DNA of 64,000 nucleotides from an uncultured Pontibacter sp. (GCA_947499125.1 CANMMP010000003.1:496001-560000), one strand, 5' to 3'; counted from the first letter of the stretch, positions 24,887-33,554 are shown. Notes: generated by a model from the sequence alone, not told the origin. Made by a program: numbers and translations.

Positions 24887-25476
24887 TTCGGTCTATTGAT
24901 TTTAAAATTAAAGCTAAAAAGTTGATTAGTCAAACACTCCAGGAATATAATCAGGTAGTACAACGCTGCAAAGACACTTTTGTAAAGAAAACGAAAGACT
25001 ATGGTACGGCCTGGCGCGTGCTGCGACTGCCTTCTATTACCGATCAGATTTTTATCAAGGCGCAGCGCATACGCTCTATACAGGAGAAGGGCAAGCAGTT
25101 GGTGGAAGACGATATCCGCGACGAGTTTGTAGGCATTATAAACTACTGCGTAATTGCCCTGATGCAGCTCAGCTTGCCCGAAGATGCGGAGCAGACTCTG
25201 CCTGCCGAAGAAGTAGAGCGCCAGTACACGCACCACATCGAAGAGAACATAAAGCTGCTCACGGCTAAAAATCACGATTACGGCGAGGCCTGGCGCGACA
25301 TGCGTGTTAGCTCCATCACCGACATTATCCTGATGAAACTATACCGCACCAAGCAGATCGAAGACAACGAAGGCCAGACACTGATCTCGGAAGGTGTAGA
25401 AGCCAACTACCGCGACATGATCAACTACGCCGTTTTCGCGCTGATAAAGCTAGATGCTGGGGAGAAGGTGCAGTAA
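24877..25476 (+). CDS. DUF1599 (nucleotide-modification-associated-like) protein with internal duplication
   Basis: A 199-residue cytosolic protein made of two similar halves. Residues about 30-100 read FVKKTKDYGTAWRVLR, SITDQIFIKAQRIRSI, then GIINYCVIALMQL. Residues about 125-195 read LLTAKNHDYGEAWRDMR, SSITDIILMKLYRTKQI, then DMINYAVFALIKL. This is the duplicated DUF1599 domain, linked by others to nucleotide modification but without a known reaction. The ATG at 24877 lies inside the divergent folP start, so the promoters must overlap both genes. Confidence 0.82.
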   Translation: MWALRSIDFKIKAKKLISQTLQEYNQVVQRCKDTFVKKTKDYGTAWRVLRLPSITDQIFIKAQRIRSIQEKGKQLVEDDIRDEFVGIINYCVIALMQLSLPEDAEQTLPAEEVERQYTHHIEENIKLLTAKNHDYGEAWRDMRVSSITDIILMKLYRTKQIEDNEGQTLISEGVEANYRDMINYAVFALIKLDAGEKVQ

Positions 25477-25495
25477 ACTATAGTTATGTTCAAAA

Positions 25496-25984
25496 ATGGT
25501 AAAGAAGATACTCTACTTATTTATACTTATTTGTTTAGCATCTTGTGACTATTTGAACAAGGGTGAAAGTAAAAAGATTGACTTAACGGAATTCCATTTC
25601 CCACCGTCTCATGAAACTGCTTCTCATCCATTTAGCTTTGCTTTTATATTTTCAGAGTCTGATACTTTAATTAATGGAGATACATTAAGAGCTAAAATAT
25701 TTTTAGCTAACAGACATCATGTTTATACTGCAGATACTTTGAAGCCAATTATAAAGTATAAATTTGTTAAAGAGTTTTCTGATACTTCGTGGAATTTAAT
25801 ACAAAATGGTATACACGCTAAAGTTATTAAGGACACAGGATATGTGAAGGTTATAGTAAGGGAAGACAATTTAAGAAAAGGGGAATTGGTGAAAAAGAAA
25901 TGGCGCTCAAGAGTAGCTATTCCACTTGAAGATATGGATACCACCTTCTTAGTTGAAAAAGAATTTATACTAGTGGGGAATTAA
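25496..25984 (+). CDS. AT-rich hypothetical lipoprotein
   Basis: A 162-residue predicted lipoprotein with a short signal ending LASC (Cys17). The rest is hydrophilic with several beta-like stretches and no known motif. Its base composition is clearly richer in A/T than its neighbours. It is inserted between the DUF1599 and BT_3928 genes, which in many relatives lie side by side (recollection), and a CCCCTCCTT repeat follows. Possibly a recently acquired or fast-evolving lineage gene. Confidence 0.6.
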   Translation: MVKKILYLFILICLASCDYLNKGESKKIDLTEFHFPPSHETASHPFSFAFIFSESDTLINGDTLRAKIFLANRHHVYTADTLKPIIKYKFVKEFSDTSWNLIQNGIHAKVIKDTGYVKVIVREDNLRKGELVKKKWRSRVAIPLEDMDTTFLVEKEFILVGN

Positions 25985-26035
25985 TAGCTGATGATAACTA
26001 TAACCCATCCTTAAATTAATAGACAGCCGAAAAAT

Positions 26036-26072
26036 TCCCCGCCTTAGATAAGGAGGGGTTAGGGGTGGTTGG
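26036..26072 (+). repeat. CCCCTCCTT palindromic repeat, variant copy
   Basis: CCCCGCCTT, loop AGAT, AAGGAGGGG and tail TTAGGGGTGGTTGG: one mismatch in the left arm. Confidence 0.7.
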
Positions 26073-26128
26073 ATAACTATAAACTTATTAACTTTCTAAA
26101 ACTCTAACTTTCTAACTGAAAGCAGAAC

Positions 26129-27226
26129 ATGAAATACATCACCAAATTCTTCTGGCTCTTTGTGGGCGTGCTGTTCATCTTTTCCGGGCTGATCAAGATA
26201 AACGACCCGGTAGGAACTGCTATCAAACTGGAAGAATATTTCGAAGTTTTCTCGACAGACATTGCGCCGTTCTTTAACGCACTGAAGCCGGCTGCGCTGT
26301 TCCTGTCTATTTTTCTGAGTGCGCTGGAGATTGTGCTGGGCGTGGCCCTGCTTGTTCGCTGGAGACTGAAAGAAGTATTGTGGCTGCTGCTGGCCATGAT
26401 CGTGTTCTTCACCTTCCTGACGTTCTATTCGGCCTATTTCAACAAAGTAACCGACTGCGGCTGTTTCGGCGATGCCATTAAACTGACGCCTTGGGAGTCG
26501 TTTACGAAGGATATTGTACTGCTTGTAATGATCATCGTGCTACTGATGACGCAACGTTACCTGCAGCCATTTATCAGTTCAAAAGTAGGTGCAACTATAA
26601 CGGCGCTTACGGCTATACTTTCGGTGGGCATTGGCTGGTACGCTTACGAAAACCTGCCTTTCATCGACTTCCGCGCTTACAAAATTGGCAACCACATTCC
26701 GTCGCTCATGAAGCCATCGGCACCGCTGAAGTATAAGTACATTATGACCAAGGGCGGCGAAGAACAGGAGTTTACAGAATACCCAACCGACACCACCTGG
26801 GTATTTAAGGAAATGGTAGCCATAAACCCGGAAGATGGCCCGAAAATAACCGACTTCAACGTGTGGAATGACCAGAGTGACTTTACGCAGGAAGTGCTCT
26901 CGGGTAATAAACTGGTAATTATAGTACACAACGTTAGCAAAGCCGATACAGAAAATTTTGAGCAGATAAATGCCTTAGTTGCCGCAGCCGAGAAGCAGGG
27001 AATTACGCCGTTGGTACTTACCAGCAGCAGCGGGCAGGAGTTCGAGCAGTTCCGCCACGATGTAAACCTGGCTGCCCCATATTATTACGGCGACCATACA
27101 GTGCTTAAAACTATACTTCGCTCTAACCCGGGCATCTGGCTACTTAAAGACGGAACCACCAAAGGCATATGGCACCACAACAATACGCCAACTATAGAAG
27201 AAGTAAAAGCAGCGATTGCTGAGTAG
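26129..27226 (+). CDS. BT_3928-type DoxX family membrane protein
   Basis: A 365-residue protein. The first 170 residues hold four membrane helices of DoxX type (FFWLFVGVLFIFSGLIKINDP) with a CGCFG motif near 112-116, as in MauE-like members. A fifth helix precedes a soluble C-terminal domain of about 190 residues resembling a thioredoxin-like fold but without a CxxC. The family is found next to DUF1599 in Bacteroidota. A redox or quinone-linked role is suggested by DoxX relatives but not shown here. Confidence 0.8.
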   Translation: MKYITKFFWLFVGVLFIFSGLIKINDPVGTAIKLEEYFEVFSTDIAPFFNALKPAALFLSIFLSALEIVLGVALLVRWRLKEVLWLLLAMIVFFTFLTFYSAYFNKVTDCGCFGDAIKLTPWESFTKDIVLLVMIIVLLMTQRYLQPFISSKVGATITALTAILSVGIGWYAYENLPFIDFRAYKIGNHIPSLMKPSAPLKYKYIMTKGGEEQEFTEYPTDTTWVFKEMVAINPEDGPKITDFNVWNDQSDFTQEVLSGNKLVIIVHNVSKADTENFEQINALVAAAEKQGITPLVLTSSSGQEFEQFRHDVNLAAPYYYGDHTVLKTILRSNPGIWLLKDGTTKGIWHHNNTPTIEEVKAAIAE

Positions 27227-27250
27227 TGGTTGTTGAAAATTAACCCAGTA

Positions 27251-27323
27251 TTGTCATCTCGAACAAAGTGAGAGATCTATTTAGAATCTGAGATAGATTT
27301 CTCGCTTAGGCTCGAAATGACAA
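27251..27323. repeat. GTCATTTCGAG long imperfect palindrome
   Basis: Left arm TTGTCATCTCGAACAAAG, then GAGATCTAT, pairs imperfectly with the complement of 27293-27323. The right arm matches the direct copies at 18111-18146. About 30-base arms, a small loop, and no T-run. Confidence 0.65.
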
Positions 27324-27351
27324 CTATAAGAACTATACTTTGAAGATAAAT

Positions 27352-27954
27352 ATGAAAGCAAAACTGCTTCTAACCCTTTTCCTGTTTATATCCACGTTCG
27401 TTTCTGCTCAGGATAATAAGAAGGAGATTGAAGTACAGTTCATGAATTATATGAGCGCCATTATCAGTAAAGATTTTGACAAGGCGATGAATTACGCCCC
27501 AGATGAACTTTTCGAAATTATGCCAAGAGATCAGTTTATTTCAGTAATGGAGAAAGTGTTCAATGATCCACAAATTGAGATGCACATTAAGGATCCTAAA
27601 ATATTAAGTATAGGTGAAGTTGAGGAAATAAAAGGTAAGCATTATGCTTTTATGACTTACTCAAACATTTTAACTATGAAGTTTGATAACTCCGACGCTG
27701 AATCTGACGAAGAAAAGAAGATGCGTGTAGAGATTATAAAGCAAACTTTTGCTCAAGCCATTGGTGAAGGAAAGGTAAAGTTTAATGAGCAAACAGAAGT
27801 CTTTGATATATATTCGGAGAAGAATGTATACGCAATTTCAAAAGATGGGAAGACGGATTGGAGATTTATAGTTCTAGAGGAAAAACAGAAACCTTTTCTT
27901 GATAAGTTTCTTCCTAGGCAGCTGATCAGAAAATTAGATTTTAGCAAAAATTAA
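27352..27954 (+). CDS. Hypothetical exported protein
   Basis: A 200-residue protein with a signal peptide (MKAKLLLTLFLFISTFVSAQ, cleaved about residue 20) and a soluble domain of alpha/beta character. ATG at 27352 is preferred over an upstream TTG. It is relatively AT-rich and stands alone between a palindromic repeat and a permease gene. It could be a SnoaL/DUF4019-like periplasmic protein (FMNYMSAIISKDFDKAMNY), but the similarity is weak. Confidence 0.55.
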   Translation: MKAKLLLTLFLFISTFVSAQDNKKEIEVQFMNYMSAIISKDFDKAMNYAPDELFEIMPRDQFISVMEKVFNDPQIEMHIKDPKILSIGEVEEIKGKHYAFMTYSNILTMKFDNSDAESDEEKKMRVEIIKQTFAQAIGEGKVKFNEQTEVFDIYSEKNVYAISKDGKTDWRFIVLEEKQKPFLDKFLPRQLIRKLDFSKN

Positions 27955-28023
27955 ATGATTGCTGTTTCGGATTTATTGTAGAGACTAATAACTCAGCCAT
28001 TTAACAATTAAACCATTTATTAA

Positions 28024-29085
28024 ATGAAATTCATAGGATTTATACTTAGCCGACTGGGGCACGGCCTGCTGATCATGCTGGGGGTGTTGGTGGCGGTATT
28101 TTTCCTGTTCAATGTGCTGCCCGGCGACCCGGTTGCGATGCTGGCTGGCCAACGCTCTGACCTGAGTACCCGCGAAGCTATTACCAAAGACCTGGGCCTG
28201 GACAAACCGCTTCCGACGCAGTTGCTATACTATATAAATGATGTGTCGCCGTTGTCGGTGCACGAGGATACTGAAGCCAACCAGCAGAAGTATGAGTACA
28301 GCACTATAGTTGATTTTGGCGAGGATGTGTTGGTCTGGAAGACGCCTTACCTGCGCCGCTCGTTCCAAAGCAATAAATCCGTAACCGATATTCTGTTAGA
28401 TCATTTCCCGGGCACCTTGTGGCTGGCTGTAGCTGCCATGCTGATCGCTACCGTGTTCGGTATACTTTTCGGGGTGCTGGCTTCGCTCAAACCGCATAGC
28501 ACTTTAGACCATACGCTTATCACCACATCCGTTCTGGGTATCTCAGTGCCATCGTTTGTGGCGGCTATACTTATTGCCATCACCTTCGGCTTTTACTGGA
28601 GCGACTGGACTGGCCTGAGCCTGACCGGGCAACTATACGAGATCGACCCTTTTGAAGGAAAGCAGCTAATGTTGCGTAATTTGTTGTTACCAGCCTTTGC
28701 CTTGGGTATTCGTCCGTTGGCGGTTATAGTGCAGCTTACGCGCAGCTCTATGCTCGATGTCATGTCGCAGGATTATATTCGTACGGCACGCGCGAAAGGT
28801 CTTAACAGGAGTAAAGTTATAGTTGGGCACGCCCTCAAAAATGCTTTGAACCCGGTTGTTACAGCCGCATCGGGCTGGATGGCCTCACTGATGGCTGGTG
28901 CGTTCTTTATTGAATACATCTTTAACTGGAAAGGTTTGGGTGCAGTAACCATACAAGCTGTCCAAAACCTGGATTTTCCGCTGGTAATGGGTGCCACGCT
29001 GTTCGTAGCCTTCCTGTTCGTGATCATAAACATCTTCGTAGACCTGCTCTACGCCGCCTTAGACCCAAGGGTAAAACTGGACTAA
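28024..29085 (+). CDS. ABC transporter permease, DppB/OppB type
   Basis: A 353-residue inner-membrane permease of the peptide/nickel family. It opens with RLGHGLLIMLGVLVAVFFLFNVLPGDP-type sequence (first helix and PGDP loop), then a periplasmic insertion of about 60 residues (about 65-125), then five more helices. The cytosolic coupling loop RTARAKGLNRSKVIVGHALKNAL (about 258-280) contacts the ATPase. Only this permease is present: no binding protein, second permease or ATPase lies nearby, so the partners are elsewhere. Confidence 0.88.
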   Translation: MKFIGFILSRLGHGLLIMLGVLVAVFFLFNVLPGDPVAMLAGQRSDLSTREAITKDLGLDKPLPTQLLYYINDVSPLSVHEDTEANQQKYEYSTIVDFGEDVLVWKTPYLRRSFQSNKSVTDILLDHFPGTLWLAVAAMLIATVFGILFGVLASLKPHSTLDHTLITTSVLGISVPSFVAAILIAITFGFYWSDWTGLSLTGQLYEIDPFEGKQLMLRNLLLPAFALGIRPLAVIVQLTRSSMLDVMSQDYIRTARAKGLNRSKVIVGHALKNALNPVVTAASGWMASLMAGAFFIEYIFNWKGLGAVTIQAVQNLDFPLVMGATLFVAFLFVIINIFVDLLYAALDPRVKLD

Positions 29086-29303
29086 GGTTCATTGGATTAA
29101 AGGATGCGCAGGATCAGGCTTGTGTAGGATTAAGAACTGACGACCAAGAGTATTCGCACCAGTTTATGACAACGAAGCTATTTAGGGTTTTAGAAATCTA
29201 TACCTTATGCCCTTGCTGTGTGTTTTCATCAGCAAGTACAAGCTTAACAACTATAGTTTAATCATACAATAGAACAAGTCTTAATTTTAGCTTCCTTTTA
29301 ACA

Positions 29304-29353
29304 CTTCAGTCTAATCCTGAAATCTATACTTCCATCTTAAAAATCTTAGTTCT
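29304..29353 (-). repeat. Gene-end ACTAAGATTTTTAA repeat before shikimate kinase
   Basis: On the minus strand AGAACTAAGATTTTTAAGAT, then ATTTCAGGATTAGACTGAAG. Unlike the other copies it abuts a start codon (29354) rather than a stop, and a degenerate opposite copy lies near 29090-29130. The 29086-29353 gap holds no gene. Confidence 0.55.
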
Positions 29354-29857
29354 ATGCTGATCTTTTTACTTGGTATGATGGGAAGCGGTAAATCCACGCT
29401 GGGCAGAGAACTGGCTGAAAAGCTGGGCTATACTTTCCTGGACCTGGATGCTGTAATTGAGCAACAGGAAGGAAGAACTATAGGAGAGATATTTGCCACA
29501 GATGGACAGGAGCATTTCCGGAAGTTAGAGCGCGATGCATTGCAAAGTATAATCTCAACCTATAAACAAGCTGTAGTTGCTACAGGTGGCGGCACGCCCT
29601 GTTTTTTTGATAACATGATGCTTATGAATGCTGCTGGCGAAACTGTTTTTTTAGATCTGCCCGAGGAAGTTTTAGCTCAAAGGCTCTCATCCTCAGACCT
29701 GAGTACAAGGCCCTTGCTGGCCGGCAAAACACAAACCGAACTAATCTCGTTCTTAAATAAAACATTTGCTGCTCGCAGGCAGTTTTATGAGCAAGCAAAA
29801 CACACTATTGCAAAGCCGCCGTATACTATAAATGCCCTGCTGGCGTTGCTTTCGTAG
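29354..29857 (+). CDS. aroK: Shikimate kinase
   Basis: A 167-residue P-loop kinase phosphorylating shikimate in aromatic amino-acid synthesis. Walker A GMMGSGKST (7-15), the shikimate-binding DLDAVIE (about 31-37), the FRKLE block with catalytic-pocket Arg, TGGGTP (about 78-83) and the lid Arg in STRPLL are all present. Full length for the family. The ATG abuts a repeat, so the promoter is not obvious. It might be a paralogue elsewhere in the genome; within the window it is single. Confidence 0.93.
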   Translation: MLIFLLGMMGSGKSTLGRELAEKLGYTFLDLDAVIEQQEGRTIGEIFATDGQEHFRKLERDALQSIISTYKQAVVATGGGTPCFFDNMMLMNAAGETVFLDLPEEVLAQRLSSSDLSTRPLLAGKTQTELISFLNKTFAARRQFYEQAKHTIAKPPYTINALLALLS

Positions 29858-29961
29858 AAATTAAGTAGCTGTTCCCTCAAATTTTATACTTGTTTCTAAG
29901 AAGCATCTGCTCTTGTTTTATTTAGTTTTGCAGCCTAAAAACTAATGCGTAACCAAAAACT

Positions 29962-30573
29962 ATGAAACCTAATCACAAAGGACGTGCACAGATCTTCGAG
30001 AACCCTGTTCTTGAAAGACTGACCAGGACACACATTGCCCTTCCGATCTTTATTTTTATCGCGATATCGCTGGGGCTGATCTACTATGGAATTACTTATG
30101 GCTTTATTGGGGTGATAGAGGCTATCGGGCTTTTCTTCCTGGGCTGGATACTGTTTAGCCTGATGGAATATGCGGCGCACCGTTTTATCTTCCATATGGA
30201 AACCGACACACCTCTGAAATCGAAAATCCAGTACACGTTCCATGGCAACCACCACGAGTATCCAAAAGATAAGGAGCGACTGGCCATGCCGCCTATAGTC
30301 AGCGTTTTAATTGCCTCGCTACTTTTCTTCGTGTTCAAGCTGATATTCGGACAATTTGTGTTTGGCATTCTAGCCGGAGTATTATTTGGCTATGCTTTAT
30401 ACTTATGGGTGCACTATGCGGTGCATGCCTATGCGCCACCTAAAAACTTCTTGAAAACGCTATGGGTGCATCACAGCATTCATCATTACAAAGACCCTGA
30501 AGTAGCTTACGGTGTATCGTCGCCGCTCTGGGATTACCTGCTGGGCACTATGCCGAAGCGCCAGCAGCGCTAA
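29962..30573 (+). CDS. Fatty acid hydroxylase superfamily protein (Scs7-like)
   Basis: A 203-residue membrane di-iron hydroxylase. Four membrane segments and the histidine boxes are visible: HRFIFH (about 76-81), HGNHH (about 94-98), HYAVH (about 153-157) and HHSIHH (about 170-175). The arrangement and short length resemble bacterial fatty-acid/sphingolipid 2-hydroxylases, and Bacteroidota make sphingolipids, so alpha-hydroxylation of ceramide acyl chains is a reasonable inference. Carotenoid hydroxylase is the alternative. A -7-like TAGTTTTG lies at 29923-29930. Confidence 0.85.
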   Translation: MKPNHKGRAQIFENPVLERLTRTHIALPIFIFIAISLGLIYYGITYGFIGVIEAIGLFFLGWILFSLMEYAAHRFIFHMETDTPLKSKIQYTFHGNHHEYPKDKERLAMPPIVSVLIASLLFFVFKLIFGQFVFGILAGVLFGYALYLWVHYAVHAYAPPKNFLKTLWVHHSIHHYKDPEVAYGVSSPLWDYLLGTMPKRQQR

Positions 30574-30580
30574 AAAATAA

Positions 30581-30607
30581 AAAGGGAGCTTTCGGCTCCC
30601 TTTTTTT
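30581..30607. terminator. Bidirectional terminator
   Basis: Nine-base stem AAAGGGAGC/GCTCCCTTT, 5-base loop and 7 T residues, between convergent genes. Its plus-strand T-run overlaps the stop of the next gene. Confidence 0.8.
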
Positions 30608-30776
30608 ATCCTCTCAGTTTTCGGAATATCCAGGCAATTACCAGTACGATCAGTACAACAATAATAATACCCATCCAGACACCAACTTCCAGTATATCGC
30701 CAACCAGCTCGCAGCTACTCAGCGTTAATGCCATCAGTATAAACAGCGTGGCGAAATATGTTCTTAAGTTATTCAT
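30606..30776 (-). CDS. Small lipoprotein with one membrane helix
   Basis: A 56-residue protein, start ATG at 30776. Signal-like stretch to LSSC (Cys22), then ELVGDI, a membrane helix of about 22 residues (about 33-52) rich in Ile/Val, and a basic end FRKLRG. Similar tiny lipoproteins with a SSCELVGDI-type segment recur in Bacteroidota (recollection). Function unknown. Its stop lies in the T-run of the shared terminator. Confidence 0.7.
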   Translation of the reverse strand: MNNLRTYFATLFILMALTLSSCELVGDILEVGVWMGIIIVVLIVLVIAWIFRKLRG

Positions 30777-30920
30777 AGTTCTATTGGTTTAGGTTAAATA
30801 AGCAGCAAGTATAAACCAGCCGCTCATATGAAAATATAACTATTAGTTGATACTGGAATTGCCTGTAAAAGGTTAATAGGAAGATGTGGGAAGGTAGAGA
30901 TACAGAAAAGCCTTGAACGC

Positions 30921-30950
30921 AAAAAAGCCACTCATTTCTGAGTGGCTTTT
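30921..30950 (-). terminator. Terminator of tRNA-Asn
   Basis: Twelve-base perfect stem AAAAGCCACTCA/TGAGTGGCTTTT with a TTTC loop, one base past the tRNA 3' end. Confidence 0.8.
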
Positions 30951-30951
30951 G

Positions 30952-31025
30952 CTCCCCCTCCTGGGCTCGAACCAGGGACCCCCTGATTAACAGTCAGGTG
31001 CTCTAACCGACTGAGCTAAGGAGGA
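30952..31025 (-). tRNA. tRNA-Asn (GUU)
   Basis: 74 bases on the minus strand. Acceptor TCCTCCT pairs with AGGGGGA (one G-T), D-arm GCTCAGTCGGTTAGAGC, anticodon loop CTGTTAATC with GTT, T-arm CCTGG TTCGAGC CCAGG, discriminator G. CCA is not encoded. No integrated element abuts the 3' end. Confidence 0.95.
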
Positions 31026-31155
31026 ATTTATGTCCAGTGGCGGCTTCTACCGCCGAATGATGATGCAATATTACAGCCTCTTTAGGGATTATGCAAGTAC
31101 TACCCTGAAAAAAACTTTTACATTTTTATAATATTCTGAAACTCAAAGCGAAAAT

Positions 31156-31659
31156 TTAATTGAGAATGTAAAGTATATTGTTGGTAAGCGAGGTTTTATA
31201 TTGTCGTAAACTATAAAGAGACGGGCCGGCTGTAACATTACCCTGCATATTAAACTGCGAATTACAGCAGTTGTGTACCATAAACAGGTTTGATTGATCT
31301 ACAGACACCACGCCACAATCAGCATCGGGGTCGTAAGGGCAGGCGCGCTCAAAAGCAAGATACGTGCTGGCATTTTGTCTGATCACGATGATGCCGCGAT
31401 AACCTCCAGAAATATAAACGTGTCCGCCATCATAGCGCAAGCTTGGGTATTGTAAACTGTTTACACTGATCTGCTCGTTTACGGGCACATTGGGTATACC
31501 AGGCGAAACAGAGTCGGATCTGCAGCCAGCCAGCCAAACTATAGCCAGTAGCGCAAACAGCTTATTTATAGTCGTAAAAGCCTTTGCCGGTTTTGCGGCC
31601 GTGGTGGCCAGCGTCCACTTTCTGCTGTTGTATGCGGCTCGGTCTGAATTTAGCATCAT
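31156..31659 (-). CDS. Rieske-like lipoprotein, start unresolved
   Basis: The open frame encodes up to 167 residues. The hydrophobic stretch KLFALLAIVWLAGC with a lipobox Cys (residue 46 of the longest form) shows a lipoprotein. The C-terminal 100 residues have the layout of a Rieske ferredoxin fold (YLAFERACPYDPDADCG...FMVHNCCNSQFNMQG), but the usual CxH and CxxH cluster pairs read CPY and HNCCNS, so cluster binding is doubtful. The only ATG codons (31659, 31656) lie about 95 bases inside the hbd gene. A non-ATG start just past the hbd stop is also possible. Confidence 0.65.
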   Translation of the reverse strand: MMLNSDRAAYNSRKWTLATTAAKPAKAFTTINKLFALLAIVWLAGCRSDSVSPGIPNVPVNEQISVNSLQYPSLRYDGGHVYISGGYRGIIVIRQNASTYLAFERACPYDPDADCGVVSVDQSNLFMVHNCCNSQFNMQGNVTAGPSLYSLRQYKTSLTNNILYILN

Positions 31660-32419
31660 AATGAAAAGCTTCGAACATAGAGGTGGTTACTGAGAAGTTA
31701 GTGTCAACGCCGATCAGGTCCATCAACTCGAATGGGCCCATCTTAAAACCGCTGGCCTGCATCAGCTTATCTATCGTTTCTACATCGGCCACACCTTCTT
31801 CCAGCAGCTTTAGTCCTTCTACGTAAAAGTGGCGCGCTACACGGTTAACGATAAACCCTGGCGAATCTTGCGCCATTACCGGTGTTTTATCCAGTTTCTG
31901 GGCCAACTGTTTTATAGTTAAAGCTACTTCCGGGCTGGTGGCAGCCCCCGAAATAACTTCTACCAGTTTCATAATATGCGCCGGGTTAAAGAAGTGCATA
32001 CCTACTACACGCTCCGGGTTTGGTATGCCGGCAGCAATGCGGGTAATCGGAATAGAGGAAGTGTTAGATGCCAGTATAGTTTCGGGTTTGTTGATGCCGG
32101 CAAGGTCTTTAAATATACTTTGCTTAACCTCCAGTCGCTCCACTACAGCTTCTATAATAACATCGCAATGCAGATCCAGGGTATTTCCGGTATAAGATAG
32201 GTTGGCCAGGGCGGCAGTTTTGTCGGTTTCCGTCAGTTTACCACGTTCAATACCTTTGTCCAGGTTTATAGTAGTGGTTTTCTGTGCCTTTTCCAGTACA
32301 GTGGCATTTATATCGAACAGTATGGTTTTATAGCCTGCCAGTGCGCATATCTGGGCAATGCCCTGCCCCATCGTGCCGGCACCAACTATACCAATGGTCT
32401 GTATATCTTCTAATTTCAT
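31562..32419 (-). CDS. 3-hydroxybutyryl-CoA dehydrogenase
   Basis: A 285-residue NAD-dependent 3-hydroxyacyl-CoA dehydrogenase. Rossmann motif GAGTMGQGIAQ (14-24), catalytic His in GMHFFNPAHIMKLVEV (about 140-155) and the closing GRKTGKGFYDY are all present. It oxidises (S)-3-hydroxyacyl-CoA, in butanoate metabolism or beta-oxidation. Stand-alone without an enoyl-CoA hydratase domain. Its 3' end overlaps the longest version of the Rieske-like frame. Confidence 0.93.
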   Translation of the reverse strand: MKLEDIQTIGIVGAGTMGQGIAQICALAGYKTILFDINATVLEKAQKTTTINLDKGIERGKLTETDKTAALANLSYTGNTLDLHCDVIIEAVVERLEVKQSIFKDLAGINKPETILASNTSSIPITRIAAGIPNPERVVGMHFFNPAHIMKLVEVISGAATSPEVALTIKQLAQKLDKTPVMAQDSPGFIVNRVARHFYVEGLKLLEEGVADVETIDKLMQASGFKMGPFELMDLIGVDTNFSVTTSMFEAFHYDAKFRPSRIQQQKVDAGHHGRKTGKGFYDYK

Positions 32420-32528
32420 CTTTTAAATGGTTAAATTGTTTGATGGTTAAATTGTTGAAAGGCCAAACTATAACTATAAACCAGCTATCAGCGAAGCCCA
32501 ACAATTAAGCAATTCAACCATTTAGCCA

Positions 32529-33554
32529 TTAAATGACCCCTTCAAACTGGCGAAGGAAGCGCACGTCGTTCTCAGTGAACAGACGCAGGTCTTTTATCTG
32601 GTACTTCAGCATGGTGATACGCTCTATGCCCATACCAAACGCAAAACCAGAGTATACTTTCGGGTCGATGCCGCATTTTTCCAGTACAGCAGGATCTACC
32701 ATACCGGAACCACCGATCTCTACCCAACCGGTTTGCTTACAGATGTTGCAGCCTTCGCCTTTGCAGATCAGGCATGTAATATCGATCTCAGCGCTTGGCT
32801 CCGTGAACGGGAAGAAAGACGGACGGAAACGAACTTTCGTATCCTGACCGAAAAGCTCCTTAGCAAAGTAGTAAATGGTTTCTTTCAGGTCTTTAAAGCT
32901 TACGCCTTTGTTTACATACAAGCCCTCTACCTGGTGAAAAACCATGTGCGCTCTGGCCGAAATGGCCTCGTTGCGGTATACACGGCCGGGCATAATGCTG
33001 CGTAGGGGCGGTTGGTTGTTTTCCATCAGGCGCACCTGCACTGTTGATGTATGCGTGCGGAGCAACTTGTTTTTGTCTTCGCTCAGGAAGAATGTGTCCT
33101 GCATTTCGCGGGCAGGGTGGTTCTCCGGGAAGTTTAGCGCTGTAAAGTTGTGGAAGTCGTCTTCAATCTCCGGTCCTTCGGCTACGTTAAAGCCAATACG
33201 CTCAAAAATACGCACGATCTCGCGGCGTACCAGCGTAAGTGGATGGCGCGTGCCTAAGGTGTTTGGTATAGTTGGCAGCGTAAAATCGAAGCCTGTATCG
33301 GTAGTGCTTTCTGTGCTATTAGCCAGTTGCTCCTGTGCCTGGTCGAAACGCTCCTGTGCCCGATTTTTCAGCTGGTTCAGTTGCTGGCCTACCTCGCGGC
33401 GCTGCTCCGGTGCAACCGATTTCAGGTTATCGAAAAGAGCTGCGATCTGGCCTTTACGACCTATATATGTAATTCTGAACTGCTCCAACTCAGCTGCATT
33501 GCCAAGCGGTGCTGCTTCTATCTCCTGTGCTACTTTTTGTATGTTCTCCACCAT
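32529..33554 (-). CDS. pheS: Phenylalanine--tRNA ligase alpha subunit
   Basis: A 341-residue class II aminoacyl-tRNA synthetase subunit from ATG at 33554 (MVENIQKVAQEIE); an in-frame TTG three codons earlier is less likely. The N-terminal coiled coil (to about residue 95) binds tRNA. Motif 2 GRVYRNEAISARAHMVFHQ (about 193-211) and motif 3 GFAFGMGIERITML (about 304-317) are intact, and the SFFPFTEPSAEID block is present. pheT is not adjacent. Family confident. Confidence 0.96.
   Translation of the reverse strand: MVENIQKVAQEIEAAPLGNAAELEQFRITYIGRKGQIAALFDNLKSVAPEQRREVGQQLNQLKNRAQERFDQAQEQLANSTESTTDTGFDFTLPTIPNTLGTRHPLTLVRREIVRIFERIGFNVAEGPEIEDDFHNFTALNFPENHPAREMQDTFFLSEDKNKLLRTHTSTVQVRLMENNQPPLRSIMPGRVYRNEAISARAHMVFHQVEGLYVNKGVSFKDLKETIYYFAKELFGQDTKVRFRPSFFPFTEPSAEIDITCLICKGEGCNICKQTGWVEIGGSGMVDPAVLEKCGIDPKVYSGFAFGMGIERITMLKYQIKDLRLFTENDVRFLRQFEGVI

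Noticed and set aside
30952..31025. Integration site at tRNA-Asn
   Set aside because: No integrase, no duplicated tRNA 3' end and no foreign genes were seen next to it.
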